A stretch of 64,000 nt of DNA from Streptomyces sp. CA-210063. GTDB lineage: Bacteria; Actinomycetota; Actinomycetes; Streptomycetales; Streptomycetaceae. The stretch spans positions 2,790,001 through 2,854,000 of the forward strand of contig NZ_CP102512.1 of NCBI RefSeq assembly GCF_024612015.1, read 5' to 3'. Below are positions 41,984 through 49,623 of the stretch, piece by piece. The notes under the pieces were generated by a model, which had not been told where the DNA came from, made no database searches, and was given only the letters and a program-made list of their open reading frames with translations. The position numbers and the translations under genes were made by a program. The stretch's first letter is position 1, and every line of letters begins with the position of its first letter.

Positions 41984-43653
41984 GCCACCGTCGCCGCGTC
42001 CTCCGGCCTCTCCCGCGTGACGTACTGCGGTACCGGTGCCGAGTCCTTGCCGTTGTCGCGGACGAGGCCGTAGCGGCGGGCGCCCTGGTCGGGGCCGTAG
42101 GTGACGTCCTCGGTGATGGCGTCCCAGGTGGTGGGGGCGACGGTGATGCCGTAGTCGGCGCCGCGTTCGTTCTGGGTGAGGGTGACCGTGCCGTCGAGGT
42201 AGAAGTACTCGTTCTGCCACATCTGCTGGGTGCCGTCGGGGAGGACGGTGTATCCGGTGTCGGGGCCGCCCATGCCGGAGGTCCTGCCGTCGGCGGACGT
42301 CGGGTCGTCCATGCGGCGGCCGCCGCCCGAGGCGACATGGAAGAGCTTGCCCTTCAGGCCGGTCCAGGACGGCATGACGAGGGCGCCCGGCCGGTACTGG
42401 GGCGAGATCTGCCAGCGGACCAGCACATAGCCCTCGCCCGTCAAGGTCACGTTGTCGCCCCGGTGCTGCATCACGGTCCGCGCGCCGCCGCTGCTGGTGA
42501 GCCCGGACTCGGGCCGGCGCGGGAGGGCGGCGGGCGGGGTGTCCGGGTCCGGCGCCGTGTCCACGGCGTCGACGACACTGCCGTACAGGTCGGCCTTCTT
42601 CGTCGGCGACGGAGAGGGGGACGGCGAGGACGAAGGGGACGGCGAGGCGGAGGGCGACGGGGAGCGGGGCGCCGAAAGCGCGGGCGAGCGGGCCGTGCTC
42701 AGCGCGGTGGGCGCGGCCTGCGGGGTCCGGTCGCCCGGCGGCTGTGTCACGACATACGCGCCGCCGGCGGCGATCGTCGCGCCCGCCGTCACCGCGACGG
42801 CGGGCTTGGTGAGGACACCGAGCATCTTGGCGGACCAGCCCACCGTGGTGGTCGCGGCGGTCGCCGCCACGGCGGTCTTCCCGCCGAACACCAGCGACAG
42901 GGTGAAGCCGACGGGGACGGGGACCAGGGCGAGCCCGACGAGGAGGCGTTCGGCGGGGACGACGACCTCCCCGGGGCGGCCGTGACCGTCGCAGCGGGCG
43001 CAGCCGCGGATGTGCCGGGCGATGCGCTTGCGCCACACCGAGTCGGGCTGCCCGCTCCAGCGGGCGGTGACCCGGCCCAGGTCGGAGCAGGAGGAGTCGA
43101 GGGCGCGGACGATGCCGCGCGCGGTTTCGAGGCGGGCCTTCATCCGCTGCACCCGTACGGCGGCGTGCTGCCGGCTGATGCCGGCGGCGGCGGCGAGTTC
43201 GCGCCGGGTGAGTTCGCCCGCGACCTCCAGCCACCACAGCGACAGCAGCTGACGGTCCTCGTCGTCGAGCCAGCGGACCGCTTCCGCGACCTCCTTTCGC
43301 TGACCCTCCAACTGCAACCGCAACACGGTCAGTTCCGCGAAGTCGGCGGCGCTGTGGGCGTCGCTGTCGTCGAGCGGGTCGGCGGTGCGGCGGCGCGCCC
43401 GGTCCCGTATCTGCCGCATCGCGATCGCGACCAGCCAGGAGCGGAAGCTGTCCGGATCGCGCAGCGTGTCGAGGTTGTCGACGGCGCGCAGCATGGTCTC
43501 CTGCACGACGTCGTCGACGTCGGCATGGCCGTTGAGGGCCCGCCCGACGATGTTGTAGACGAGGGGCAGCCAGCCCTCGACCAGCTCGTCCAGGGCGCGC
43601 CGGTCCCCCGCCTGCGCGGCCGCGATGGTGGAACGCCACTGCCGCCCGTCCAC
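41965..43653 (-). CDS. ECF-like sigma factor fused to a zinc-binding motif, membrane segment and extracytoplasmic domain
   Basis: About 562 residues. Sigma region 2 (residues ~25-90: DVDDVVQETMLRAVDNLDTL) and region 4 (~120-180: EVAEAVRWLDDEDRQLLSLWW, GISRQHAAVRVQRMKARL) are typical of ECF sigma factors. Next, HIRGCARC (H214, C218, C221) matches the HxxxCxxC motif of zinc-binding anti-sigma factors. Then come one or two hydrophobic segments (~237-257 and ~285-305), a Ser/Pro-rich linker, and a ~200-residue domain ending RPEDAATVAQRSEV, likely outside the membrane. The GTG at 43653 is chosen because GGAAGGAA lies seven bases upstream; an in-frame GTG at 43692 is possible. Overlaps the GDPD gene tail-to-tail. 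Confidence 0.8.
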   Translation of the reverse strand: MDGRQWRSTIAAAQAGDRRALDELVEGWLPLVYNIVGRALNGHADVDDVVQETMLRAVDNLDTLRDPDSFRSWLVAIAMRQIRDRARRRTADPLDDSDAHSAADFAELTVLRLQLEGQRKEVAEAVRWLDDEDRQLLSLWWLEVAGELTRRELAAAAGISRQHAAVRVQRMKARLETARGIVRALDSSCSDLGRVTARWSGQPDSVWRKRIARHIRGCARCDGHGRPGEVVVPAERLLVGLALVPVPVGFTLSLVFGGKTAVAATAATTTVGWSAKMLGVLTKPAVAVTAGATIAAGGAYVVTQPPGDRTPQAAPTALSTARSPALSAPRSPSPSASPSPSSSPSPSPSPTKKADLYGSVVDAVDTAPDPDTPPAALPRRPESGLTSSGGARTVMQHRGDNVTLTGEGYVLVRWQISPQYRPGALVMPSWTGLKGKLFHVASGGGRRMDDPTSADGRTSGMGGPDTGYTVLPDGTQQMWQNEYFYLDGTVTLTQNERGADYGITVAPTTWDAITEDVTYGPDQGARRYGLVRDNGKDSAPVPQYVTRERPEDAATVAQRSEV

Positions 43654-43688
43654 GTACGTTCCTTCCGGTCCTGCGGGGCTCACCCTGT

Positions 43689-43766
43689 TCACTCGGCTGT
43701 GTTCCGTACCTTCTCAGCCATCTCCGTGATGTGGGGAACCTCCGAGGCGGAGATCACACTGCTCAT
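43689..43766 (-). CDS. Small ORF (25 aa) upstream of the sigma-factor gene
   Basis: Encodes MSSVISASEVPHITEMAEKV plus RNTAE. A good ribosome-binding site (CAGGAG, eight bases before ATG) supports translation. Its stop lies 35 bp before the sigma-factor start and overlaps an alternative sigma GTG. It could be a leader peptide or a small amphipathic protein. No family is recognised. Confidence 0.4.
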   Translation of the reverse strand: MSSVISASEVPHITEMAEKVRNTAE

Positions 43767-43802
43767 ACGGCTCACTCCTGTACGTGGGGAAACAGGGGAT
43801 GC

Positions 43803-44348
43803 CTACGGAGACGGTGTGGAGACGGCCGGGATAACAGTTTTTCGGTCCCCTCCGCCCATGAGCGCCTCCAGCCGCTTGATCCGCTGCCGTACGACGTACA
43901 GCGGGATCACCCCGAACACCCCGAACGACATGTCGATCACCGTCCACCAGAAGGGGATGCCGCGGATCGGCCCGCAGATCAGGGCCAGTGGGACGATCCC
44001 GGCGCAGGCGATCATGCCGAACTCGACGACCCAGATGTTGCGGACCGGGTCACGGTAGGGGCCGTAGAAGGCCACCGCGATCACGAGGTGCGCGAAGGCG
44101 AGCCAGTCCGTGCCGTACAGGAGGAACGGGTACTCGGCGTCGGCCTCGTCGAGCCCCGCCCGTACGCGCTCGATCCACTCCACGAGTCCGGGCAGGTACT
44201 CGCCGACGGACAGCGAACGCAACAACTCCTCGGTCCACCGCAGCTCATGGACCAGCGGGAAGGCCGTGGCCCCGCTCAGCACCAGACAGACGACGAAGAA
44301 GACCAGCCACGCACGGATGCCCTTCAACAGGGCGGCTCTGTCGCTCAT
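43803..44348 (-). CDS. Hypothetical four-helix membrane protein
   Basis: A 181-residue protein of unknown function. Four hydrophobic segments are visible: AWLVFFVVCLVLSGATAF, WLAFAHLVIAVAFYG, VVEFGMIACAGIVPLALICG and WTVIDMSFGVFGVIPLYVV. A cytoplasmic C-terminus with basic residues (RQRIKRLEALMGGGDRK) follows. No catalytic motif was recognised. It lies just upstream of the small ORF and sigma factor in the same orientation, so it may belong to that transcription unit. The start at 44348 lacks a strong ribosome-binding site. Confidence 0.7.
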   Translation of the reverse strand: MSDRAALLKGIRAWLVFFVVCLVLSGATAFPLVHELRWTEELLRSLSVGEYLPGLVEWIERVRAGLDEADAEYPFLLYGTDWLAFAHLVIAVAFYGPYRDPVRNIWVVEFGMIACAGIVPLALICGPIRGIPFWWTVIDMSFGVFGVIPLYVVRQRIKRLEALMGGGDRKTVIPAVSTPSP

Positions 44349-44440
44349 GCGGGGAGCGTACGCCCCTGCTTGAACGTGTTCAAAAGTGGGGTCCCCGGGG
44401 CCCACCGGCCAGGCCGGGCCCCGGGGAGGTCGACGGGTCG

Positions 44441-45100
44441 TCAGCCGCCGGGGATCGTGCGGATCGCGGCGATGTCGAATTGCAGGCGCACCTTCTCGCT
44501 CACCATGGCACCGCCCTCCGCCAGTCGCTGGTTGTACGTAAGGCCCCATTCGGAACGATTGATGGTGGTCGTCCCGTCGAAGCCGACCCGCTCGTATCCG
44601 AACGGGTCCATGACGTGTCCTATGTAGGTGAGTTCCAGGTCGACGGGACGGGTGGAGTTCTTGATGGTGAGTTCGCCGGCCATGCGGTAGACATCGTTGC
44701 CAACGAGACGCACCGCCGTGCTGACGAAGCGCATGCGCGGATAGTTCGCGGCGTCCAGGAAGTCGCGGCCCACCAGGTGGGCGTCACGTTGTTCCACGCC
44801 GGTGTCCACGGACGCGGTGGACAGGACGATCTCGGCCCGGGAACGGGCCGGATCACGGCCGTCGAAGTAGAGCCGGCTCTGATACTCCGTGAAAGCCCCG
44901 CGCACGGTCGTCACCAAGGCATGGCGGACGGAGAAGCCGATACGGCTGTGCGCCGCGTCGATCATCCATTCGCCGGTCAGCATCGCCAGGGCGGGATCGG
45001 TCGGGCCGGTGGGAGCGAAGGCCGGGGATTCGTGGGGGAGTTGCGAGACTGTGGGGGTTGCCGAGCGGCGCAGGGACGCAGCACGGTTGAACAGGTTCAT
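44441..45100 (-). CDS. YceI-family protein
   Basis: A 219-residue protein of the YceI lipocalin-like family, which binds isoprenoid-type lipids. Recognised from GEWMIDAAHSRIGFSVRHALVTTVRGAFTEYQ, SVDTGVEQRDAHLVGRDFLDAANYPRMRFVSTAV, GELTIKNSTRPVDLELTYIG and FDGTTTINRSEWGLTYN. There is no signal peptide, so it is likely cytoplasmic, as in many actinobacterial members. The first 40 residues are outside the domain. No operon partner is evident. Confidence 0.85.
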   Translation of the reverse strand: MNLFNRAASLRRSATPTVSQLPHESPAFAPTGPTDPALAMLTGEWMIDAAHSRIGFSVRHALVTTVRGAFTEYQSRLYFDGRDPARSRAEIVLSTASVDTGVEQRDAHLVGRDFLDAANYPRMRFVSTAVRLVGNDVYRMAGELTIKNSTRPVDLELTYIGHVMDPFGYERVGFDGTTTINRSEWGLTYNQRLAEGGAMVSEKVRLQFDIAAIRTIPGG

Positions 45101-45287
45101 GATTCAGGTAACTACGGCACGACGGAATTTGCCGCAACCCTTCGCCGGTTGATCCGTCGGCCCGCCATCGGCATCGAAAGGCTGATAAAGCGCCACCGCG
45201 CGGCAGACCAATTGCACTATCTCCACAACGCCGTCACGCATTGCCCGCCGAAATTCACCTCGGGACGACCGGAATACGCCCCCGGAA

Positions 45288-45713
45288 TCAGCGCCGCTCC
45301 TTGAGCGCTGCGGGGATGCGGTCCAGCACCGGGAGCGGGGCCAGGCCGTAGTGGTAGAAGTCCACGGCGTCGGCCCCGCCGCGCCCGGTGCCGGCCACGG
45401 TCTTCGCCGTCAGGTGCTCGGCGGAGTCGGTGTCCGCAACTCCCGGACGCGGCACGGCCCGCAGCGAGCAACCGTCCCGCAGCGCGGCCCGGTGGGGCGG
45501 CGTCGGCCACGCCCCGCTCCGGGGGCCGGGCGCACGTGAGCACGGCGCAGCCGGGGACGACGGCCCTGATCGCCGCCGCGTCGACACCGACCTGCCAGGC
45601 CTCGTCGACAGGGAGCGCGCCCATCGGCCGACCGTCCGCGTAGCCCCTTTCACCCCGCCGGGCACATCGAGGAGTATGAGCCGGGAGCCTTCGGCCGCCA
45701 CCGCGCCGGCCAC
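45288..45713 (-). pseudogene. Decayed gene remnant, conserved hypothetical
   Basis: Different frames give sensible protein pieces in order: AVAAEGSRLILLDVPGGV, then VDEAWQVGVDAAAIRAVVPG in another frame, then EHLTAKTVAGTGRGGADAVD leading to FYHYGLAPLPVLDRIPAALKERR in the first frame. This is what two or more frameshifts in one ancestral gene would give. The 5' part is missing. The family is not identified; the C-terminus resembles Ala-rich Streptomyces proteins ending in HYGLAP..LDRI. The whole gap 45101-45896 holds nothing else except half repeat copy D. Confidence 0.5.
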
Positions 45714-45838
45714 GGTCGCGGCGGCGGCTGGCGAGGTGGCGGCGTCGGGGCGGGTGCGGGGCGCAGGCGGCGCCCCCCGTCGAAGCTGCGCCCCGCACGC
45801 AATGCCCCCCCCAACCCCCTAGGGGCCGAAGGCCCAAC

Positions 45839-45868
45839 AGAGGGCGCGGGGAACTGCGCGACCAGCCA
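45839..45868. repeat. Dispersed repeat element, copy D (half element)
   Basis: agagggcgcggggaactgcg followed by cgaccagcca matches the right arm of copy B up to the final bases. It lies just after the stop of the aldehyde dehydrogenase gene (minus strand), where a terminator is expected. Confidence 0.6.
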
Positions 45869-45896
45869 CAGACCGACCCGCAGCCGTCGACACCCC

Positions 45897-47333
45897 TCAG
45901 CCCAACGACGTCATCACGTGCTTGATCCGCGTGTAGTCGTCGAACCCATAACCCGAGAGGTCCTTGCCGTACCCGGACTTCTTGAACCCACCGTGCGGCA
46001 TCTCCGCGACCAGCGGAATATGCGTGTTGATCCACACACACCCGAAGTCCAGCGCCTTGGACATCCGCATCGCCCGAGCGTGATCCTTCGTCCACACGGA
46101 CGACGCGAGCGCGTACTCGACCCCGTTCGCCCAGCCGACCGCCTGGGCCTCGTCGGCGAACGACTGAACCGTGATGACCGGCCCGAAGACCTCCTTCTGG
46201 ATGATCTCGTCGTCCTGCTTCAGCCCGGAGACGACGGTCGGCGCGTAGAAGTACCCCTTCTCCCCGACCTGGTGCCCACCCGCCTCGACCTTGGCATGGG
46301 CGGGCAGCCGCTCGATGAACCCGGCGACCTGCTTGAGCTGGTTGGGGTTGTTGAGCGGCCCGTACAGCACGTCCTCGTCGTCCGGCTGCCCGGTCTTCGT
46401 CCCGGCCGCGGCCTTCGCGAGCGCGGCCACGAACTCGTCGTGGATGCCCTCCTGGACGAGGACGCGGGTCGCGGCCGTACAGTCCTGCCCGGCGTTGAAG
46501 AAGCCCGCCACGGAGATGTCCTCGACGGCCTTTGCGATGTCGGTGTCGGCGAAGACGACGACCGGCGCCTTGCCGCCCAGCTCCAGGTGGACCCGCTTGA
46601 GGTCCTTGGACGCGGACTCGGCGACGGACATACCGGCGCGCACGGACCCGGTGATGGACGCCATCGCCGGAACCGGGTGCTCGACCATCAGCCGCCCCGT
46701 GTCACGGTCACCCGTGATCACGTTGAAGACGCCCTTCGGCAGGATCGCCCCGATGATCTCCGCGATGAGAACGGTCGACGCCGGAGTCGTGTCCGACGGC
46801 TTCAGCACGACCGTGTTGCCCGCGGCGATCGCCGGCGCGAACTTCCACACGGCCATCATCATCGGGTAGTTCCAGGGCGCGACCTGGGCGCAGACGCCGA
46901 CCGGCTCACGGCGGATGATCGAGGTCATCCCCTCCATGTACTCGCCGGCCGACCGGCCCTCCAGCATCCGCGCGGCGCCCGCGAAGAAGCGGATCTGGTC
47001 CACCATCGGCGGGATCTCCTCGGAGCGGGTCAGCCCGATCGGCTTGCCCGTGTTCTCCACCTCCGCCGCGATGAGTTCCTCGGCCCGCTCCTCGAACGCG
47101 TCGGCGATCTTCAGCAGGGCCTTCTGACGCTCGGCCGGAGTCGTGTCCCGCCAGACCGGGAACGCGGCCTCGGCGGCGGCCATCGCCGCGTCGACGTCGG
47201 CCTGGCCGGACAGGGGCGCGGTCGCGTAGGCCTCGCCCGTCGCGGGGTTGACCACCTCGGTGGTCCGTCCGTCGACGGCGTCACGGAATTCCCCGTCGAT
47301 GTAATTGCGCAGACGACGCAGCTCGGTGCTCAC
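45897..47333 (-). CDS. Aldehyde dehydrogenase, probable aminobutyraldehyde dehydrogenase
   Basis: NAD-dependent enzyme of 478 residues. Motifs: VAPWNYPMMMAVWKFAPAIAAG, ITGSVRAGMSV, HLELGGKAPVVVFADTD, catalytic C285 in NAGQDCTAATR, and the C-terminal GKDLSGYGFDDYTRIKHVM typical of the aminobutyraldehyde dehydrogenase group. The GTG start has GGAGGG ten bases upstream. It is a paralogue of the enzyme at 36255. Being divergent from the Lrp regulator and aminotransferase, it likely oxidises the aldehyde produced by that aminotransferase. Confidence 0.88.
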   Translation of the reverse strand: MSTELRRLRNYIDGEFRDAVDGRTTEVVNPATGEAYATAPLSGQADVDAAMAAAEAAFPVWRDTTPAERQKALLKIADAFEERAEELIAAEVENTGKPIGLTRSEEIPPMVDQIRFFAGAARMLEGRSAGEYMEGMTSIIRREPVGVCAQVAPWNYPMMMAVWKFAPAIAAGNTVVLKPSDTTPASTVLIAEIIGAILPKGVFNVITGDRDTGRLMVEHPVPAMASITGSVRAGMSVAESASKDLKRVHLELGGKAPVVVFADTDIAKAVEDISVAGFFNAGQDCTAATRVLVQEGIHDEFVAALAKAAAGTKTGQPDDEDVLYGPLNNPNQLKQVAGFIERLPAHAKVEAGGHQVGEKGYFYAPTVVSGLKQDDEIIQKEVFGPVITVQSFADEAQAVGWANGVEYALASSVWTKDHARAMRMSKALDFGCVWINTHIPLVAEMPHGGFKKSGYGKDLSGYGFDDYTRIKHVMTSLG

Positions 47334-47511
47334 TGCCGGCCCTCCAGATGTGGGTGTCCAGGTTGGGGTGTCCATTCCTTGAGACACCACCCTAATCCGC
47401 CGCCCCACGTTTTCAACACCCCCGACCCGCCACGGACTGCGAAATCCGCAAGCTACGAGCCCGTAAACAACGAATTTCATCGATCCCGCCTTGCGGAACT
47501 GTCGAGACGTC

Positions 47512-48048
47512 GTGCACAGTGAGGTCGTGGCCAGTCGAAGCGCAGACCAGAGAGACTCCAGGGAACCCAGGAGGGACACCAGGGAGCCCAGGAACGGCAC
47601 TCCGCAGTTGGACGCCGTCTCCCTCGCCATCGTCGAGCAGCTCCAGGAGGACGGCCGACGGCCGTACGCGGCGATCGGCAAGGCCGTCGGCCTCTCCGAG
47701 GCGGCCGTGCGCCAGCGCGTCCAGAAGCTGCTCGACCAGGGCGTGATGCAGATCGTCGCCGTCACCGACCCGCTCACCGTGGGCTTCCGGCGTCAGGCCA
47801 TGATCGGCATCAACGTCGACGGCGACCTGGATCCCGTGGCCGACGCGCTGACGGCCATGTCGGAGGTCGAGTACATCGTGATCACCGCCGGCTCCTTCGA
47901 CCTCATGGTGGAGGTCGTCTGCGAGGACGACGACCACCTCCTGGAAGTGATCAACAAACGCATCCGGACCCTGCCCGGAGTGCGCTCCACCGAGAGCTTC
48001 GTCTACCTCAAGCTCAAGAAGCAGACCTACATGTGGGGAACCCGATGA
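47512..48048 (+). CDS. Lrp/AsnC-family transcriptional regulator
   Basis: About 178 residues. The N-terminal winged helix (LDAVSLAIVEQLQEDGRRPYAAIGKAVGLSEAAVRQRVQKLL) is followed by the RAM effector domain (AMIGINVDGDLDPVADALTAM, EYIVITAGSFDLMVEVVCED, LPGVRSTESFVYLKLKK). The start is uncertain: GTG at 47512 or 47527, neither with an ideal ribosome-binding site. It is followed after 19 bp by the aminotransferase gene and divergent from the aldehyde dehydrogenase, so it probably regulates both in response to an amino acid or polyamine. Confidence 0.87.
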   Translation: MHSEVVASRSADQRDSREPRRDTREPRNGTPQLDAVSLAIVEQLQEDGRRPYAAIGKAVGLSEAAVRQRVQKLLDQGVMQIVAVTDPLTVGFRRQAMIGINVDGDLDPVADALTAMSEVEYIVITAGSFDLMVEVVCEDDDHLLEVINKRIRTLPGVRSTESFVYLKLKKQTYMWGTR

Positions 48049-48067
48049 CCGTGAGGACGGAAAAGCC

Positions 48068-49432
48068 GTGAGCCCCAAGGATCTCAGCCAGACCGCGTAC
48101 GACCACCTGTGGATGCACTTCACCCGCATGTCCTCGTACGAGAACTCCCCGGTCCCCACCATCGTCCGGGGCGAGGGCACCTACATCTACGACGACAAGG
48201 GCAAGCGGTACCTCGACGGTCTCGCGGGCCTCTTCGTGGTCCAGGCGGGCCACGGCCGCACCGAACTCGCGGAGACCGCGTTCAAGCAGGCGCAGGAGCT
48301 GGCCTTCTTCCCGGTCTGGTCCTACGCCCACCCGAAGGCCGTCGAACTGGCGGAACGTATCGCCTCGTACGCGCCCGGCGATCTGAACAAGGTCTTCTTC
48401 ACGACCGGCGGCGGCGAGGCGGTCGAGACGGCCTGGAAGCTCGCCAAGCAGTACTTCAAGCTCATGGGCAAGCCGACCAAGTACAAGGTCATCTCCCGCG
48501 CGGTCGCCTACCACGGCACTCCGCAGGGCGCCCTGTCCATCACCGGCCTGCCGGCCCTCAAGGCCCCCTTCGAGCCGCTGGTGCCGGGCGCGCACAAGGT
48601 CCCGAACACCAACATCTACCGGGCATCGCTCTTCGGCGACGACCCGGAGGCCTTCGGCCGCTGGGCCGCCGACCAGATCGAGCAGCAGATCCTCTTCGAG
48701 GGCCCGGACACGGTCGCGGCCGTCTTCCTGGAGCCGGTGCAGAACGCCGGCGGCTGTTTCCCGCCGCCGCCCGGCTACTTCCGACGGGTCCGCGAGATCT
48801 GCGACCGGTACGACGTGCTGCTCGTCTCGGACGAGGTCATCTGCGCCTTCGGCCGGCTCGGCACGATGTTCGCCTGCGACAAGTTCGGCTACGTCCCCGA
48901 CATGATCACCTGCGCCAAGGGCATGACCTCGGGCTACTCCCCGATAGGCGCCTGCGTCGTCTCGGACCGCATAGCCGAGCCCTTCTACAAGGGCGACAAC
49001 ACCTTCCTGCACGGCTACACCTTCGGCGGCCACCCGGTCTCCGCGGCCGTCGGCCTCGCCAACCTCGACCTGTTCGAGCGCGAGGGCCTCAACCAACACG
49101 TCCTCGACAACGAGGACGCGTTCCGGTCCACGCTGGAGAAGCTGTACGACCTGCCGATCGTCGGGGACATCCGCGGCAACGGCTACTTCTACGGAATCGA
49201 ACTGGTCAAGGACAAGGCGACCAAGGAGAGCTTCGACGACGACGAGACCGAGCGGATCCTCTACGGCTTCCTGTCGAAGAAGCTGTTCGAGAACGGCCTG
49301 TACTGCCGTGCCGACGACCGCGGTGACCCGGTCGTCCAGCTCGCCCCGCCGCTGATCTCCGACCAGTCGACCTTCGACGAGATCGAGCAGATCCTGCGGG
49401 CGACGCTGACGGAGGCGTGGACCCTGCTGTAA
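48068..49432 (+). CDS. Class III omega-amino-acid/polyamine--pyruvate aminotransferase
   Basis: PLP enzyme of 454 residues that transfers the terminal amino group of putrescine, beta-alanine or a related amine to pyruvate. Seen: YLDGLAGLFVVQAGHGR, FFTTGGGEAVETAWKLAKQY, AYHGTPQGALSITG, LLVSDEVICAFGRLG, and the Schiff-base lysine K284 in ITCAKGMTSGYSP. GAGGACGGAAAAG precedes the GTG start. Organisation with Lrp and a divergent aminobutyraldehyde dehydrogenase indicates a transaminase route of polyamine catabolism, parallel to the oxidase route encoded at 30.5-37.8 kb. Confidence 0.85.
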   Translation: MSPKDLSQTAYDHLWMHFTRMSSYENSPVPTIVRGEGTYIYDDKGKRYLDGLAGLFVVQAGHGRTELAETAFKQAQELAFFPVWSYAHPKAVELAERIASYAPGDLNKVFFTTGGGEAVETAWKLAKQYFKLMGKPTKYKVISRAVAYHGTPQGALSITGLPALKAPFEPLVPGAHKVPNTNIYRASLFGDDPEAFGRWAADQIEQQILFEGPDTVAAVFLEPVQNAGGCFPPPPGYFRRVREICDRYDVLLVSDEVICAFGRLGTMFACDKFGYVPDMITCAKGMTSGYSPIGACVVSDRIAEPFYKGDNTFLHGYTFGGHPVSAAVGLANLDLFEREGLNQHVLDNEDAFRSTLEKLYDLPIVGDIRGNGYFYGIELVKDKATKESFDDDETERILYGFLSKKLFENGLYCRADDRGDPVVQLAPPLISDQSTFDEIEQILRATLTEAWTLL

Positions 49433-49623
49433 TTCCGCTCTCCGGCGTTTCAAACGGCCCGGGATGCGCCCGTACGAGTGAGATGGGTGTGCCCCGGGCC
49501 GCGTGCCTTCCGGCCCTGCCACCCCTCATGCCTAGCGTGCCTTGTAACCGATCGGCCCTGCCTTCGTTCCCCCGCACGGGGGACTCCCCACGGCAATCCT
49601 GATCCGAACCGAGGTGTACGCCC

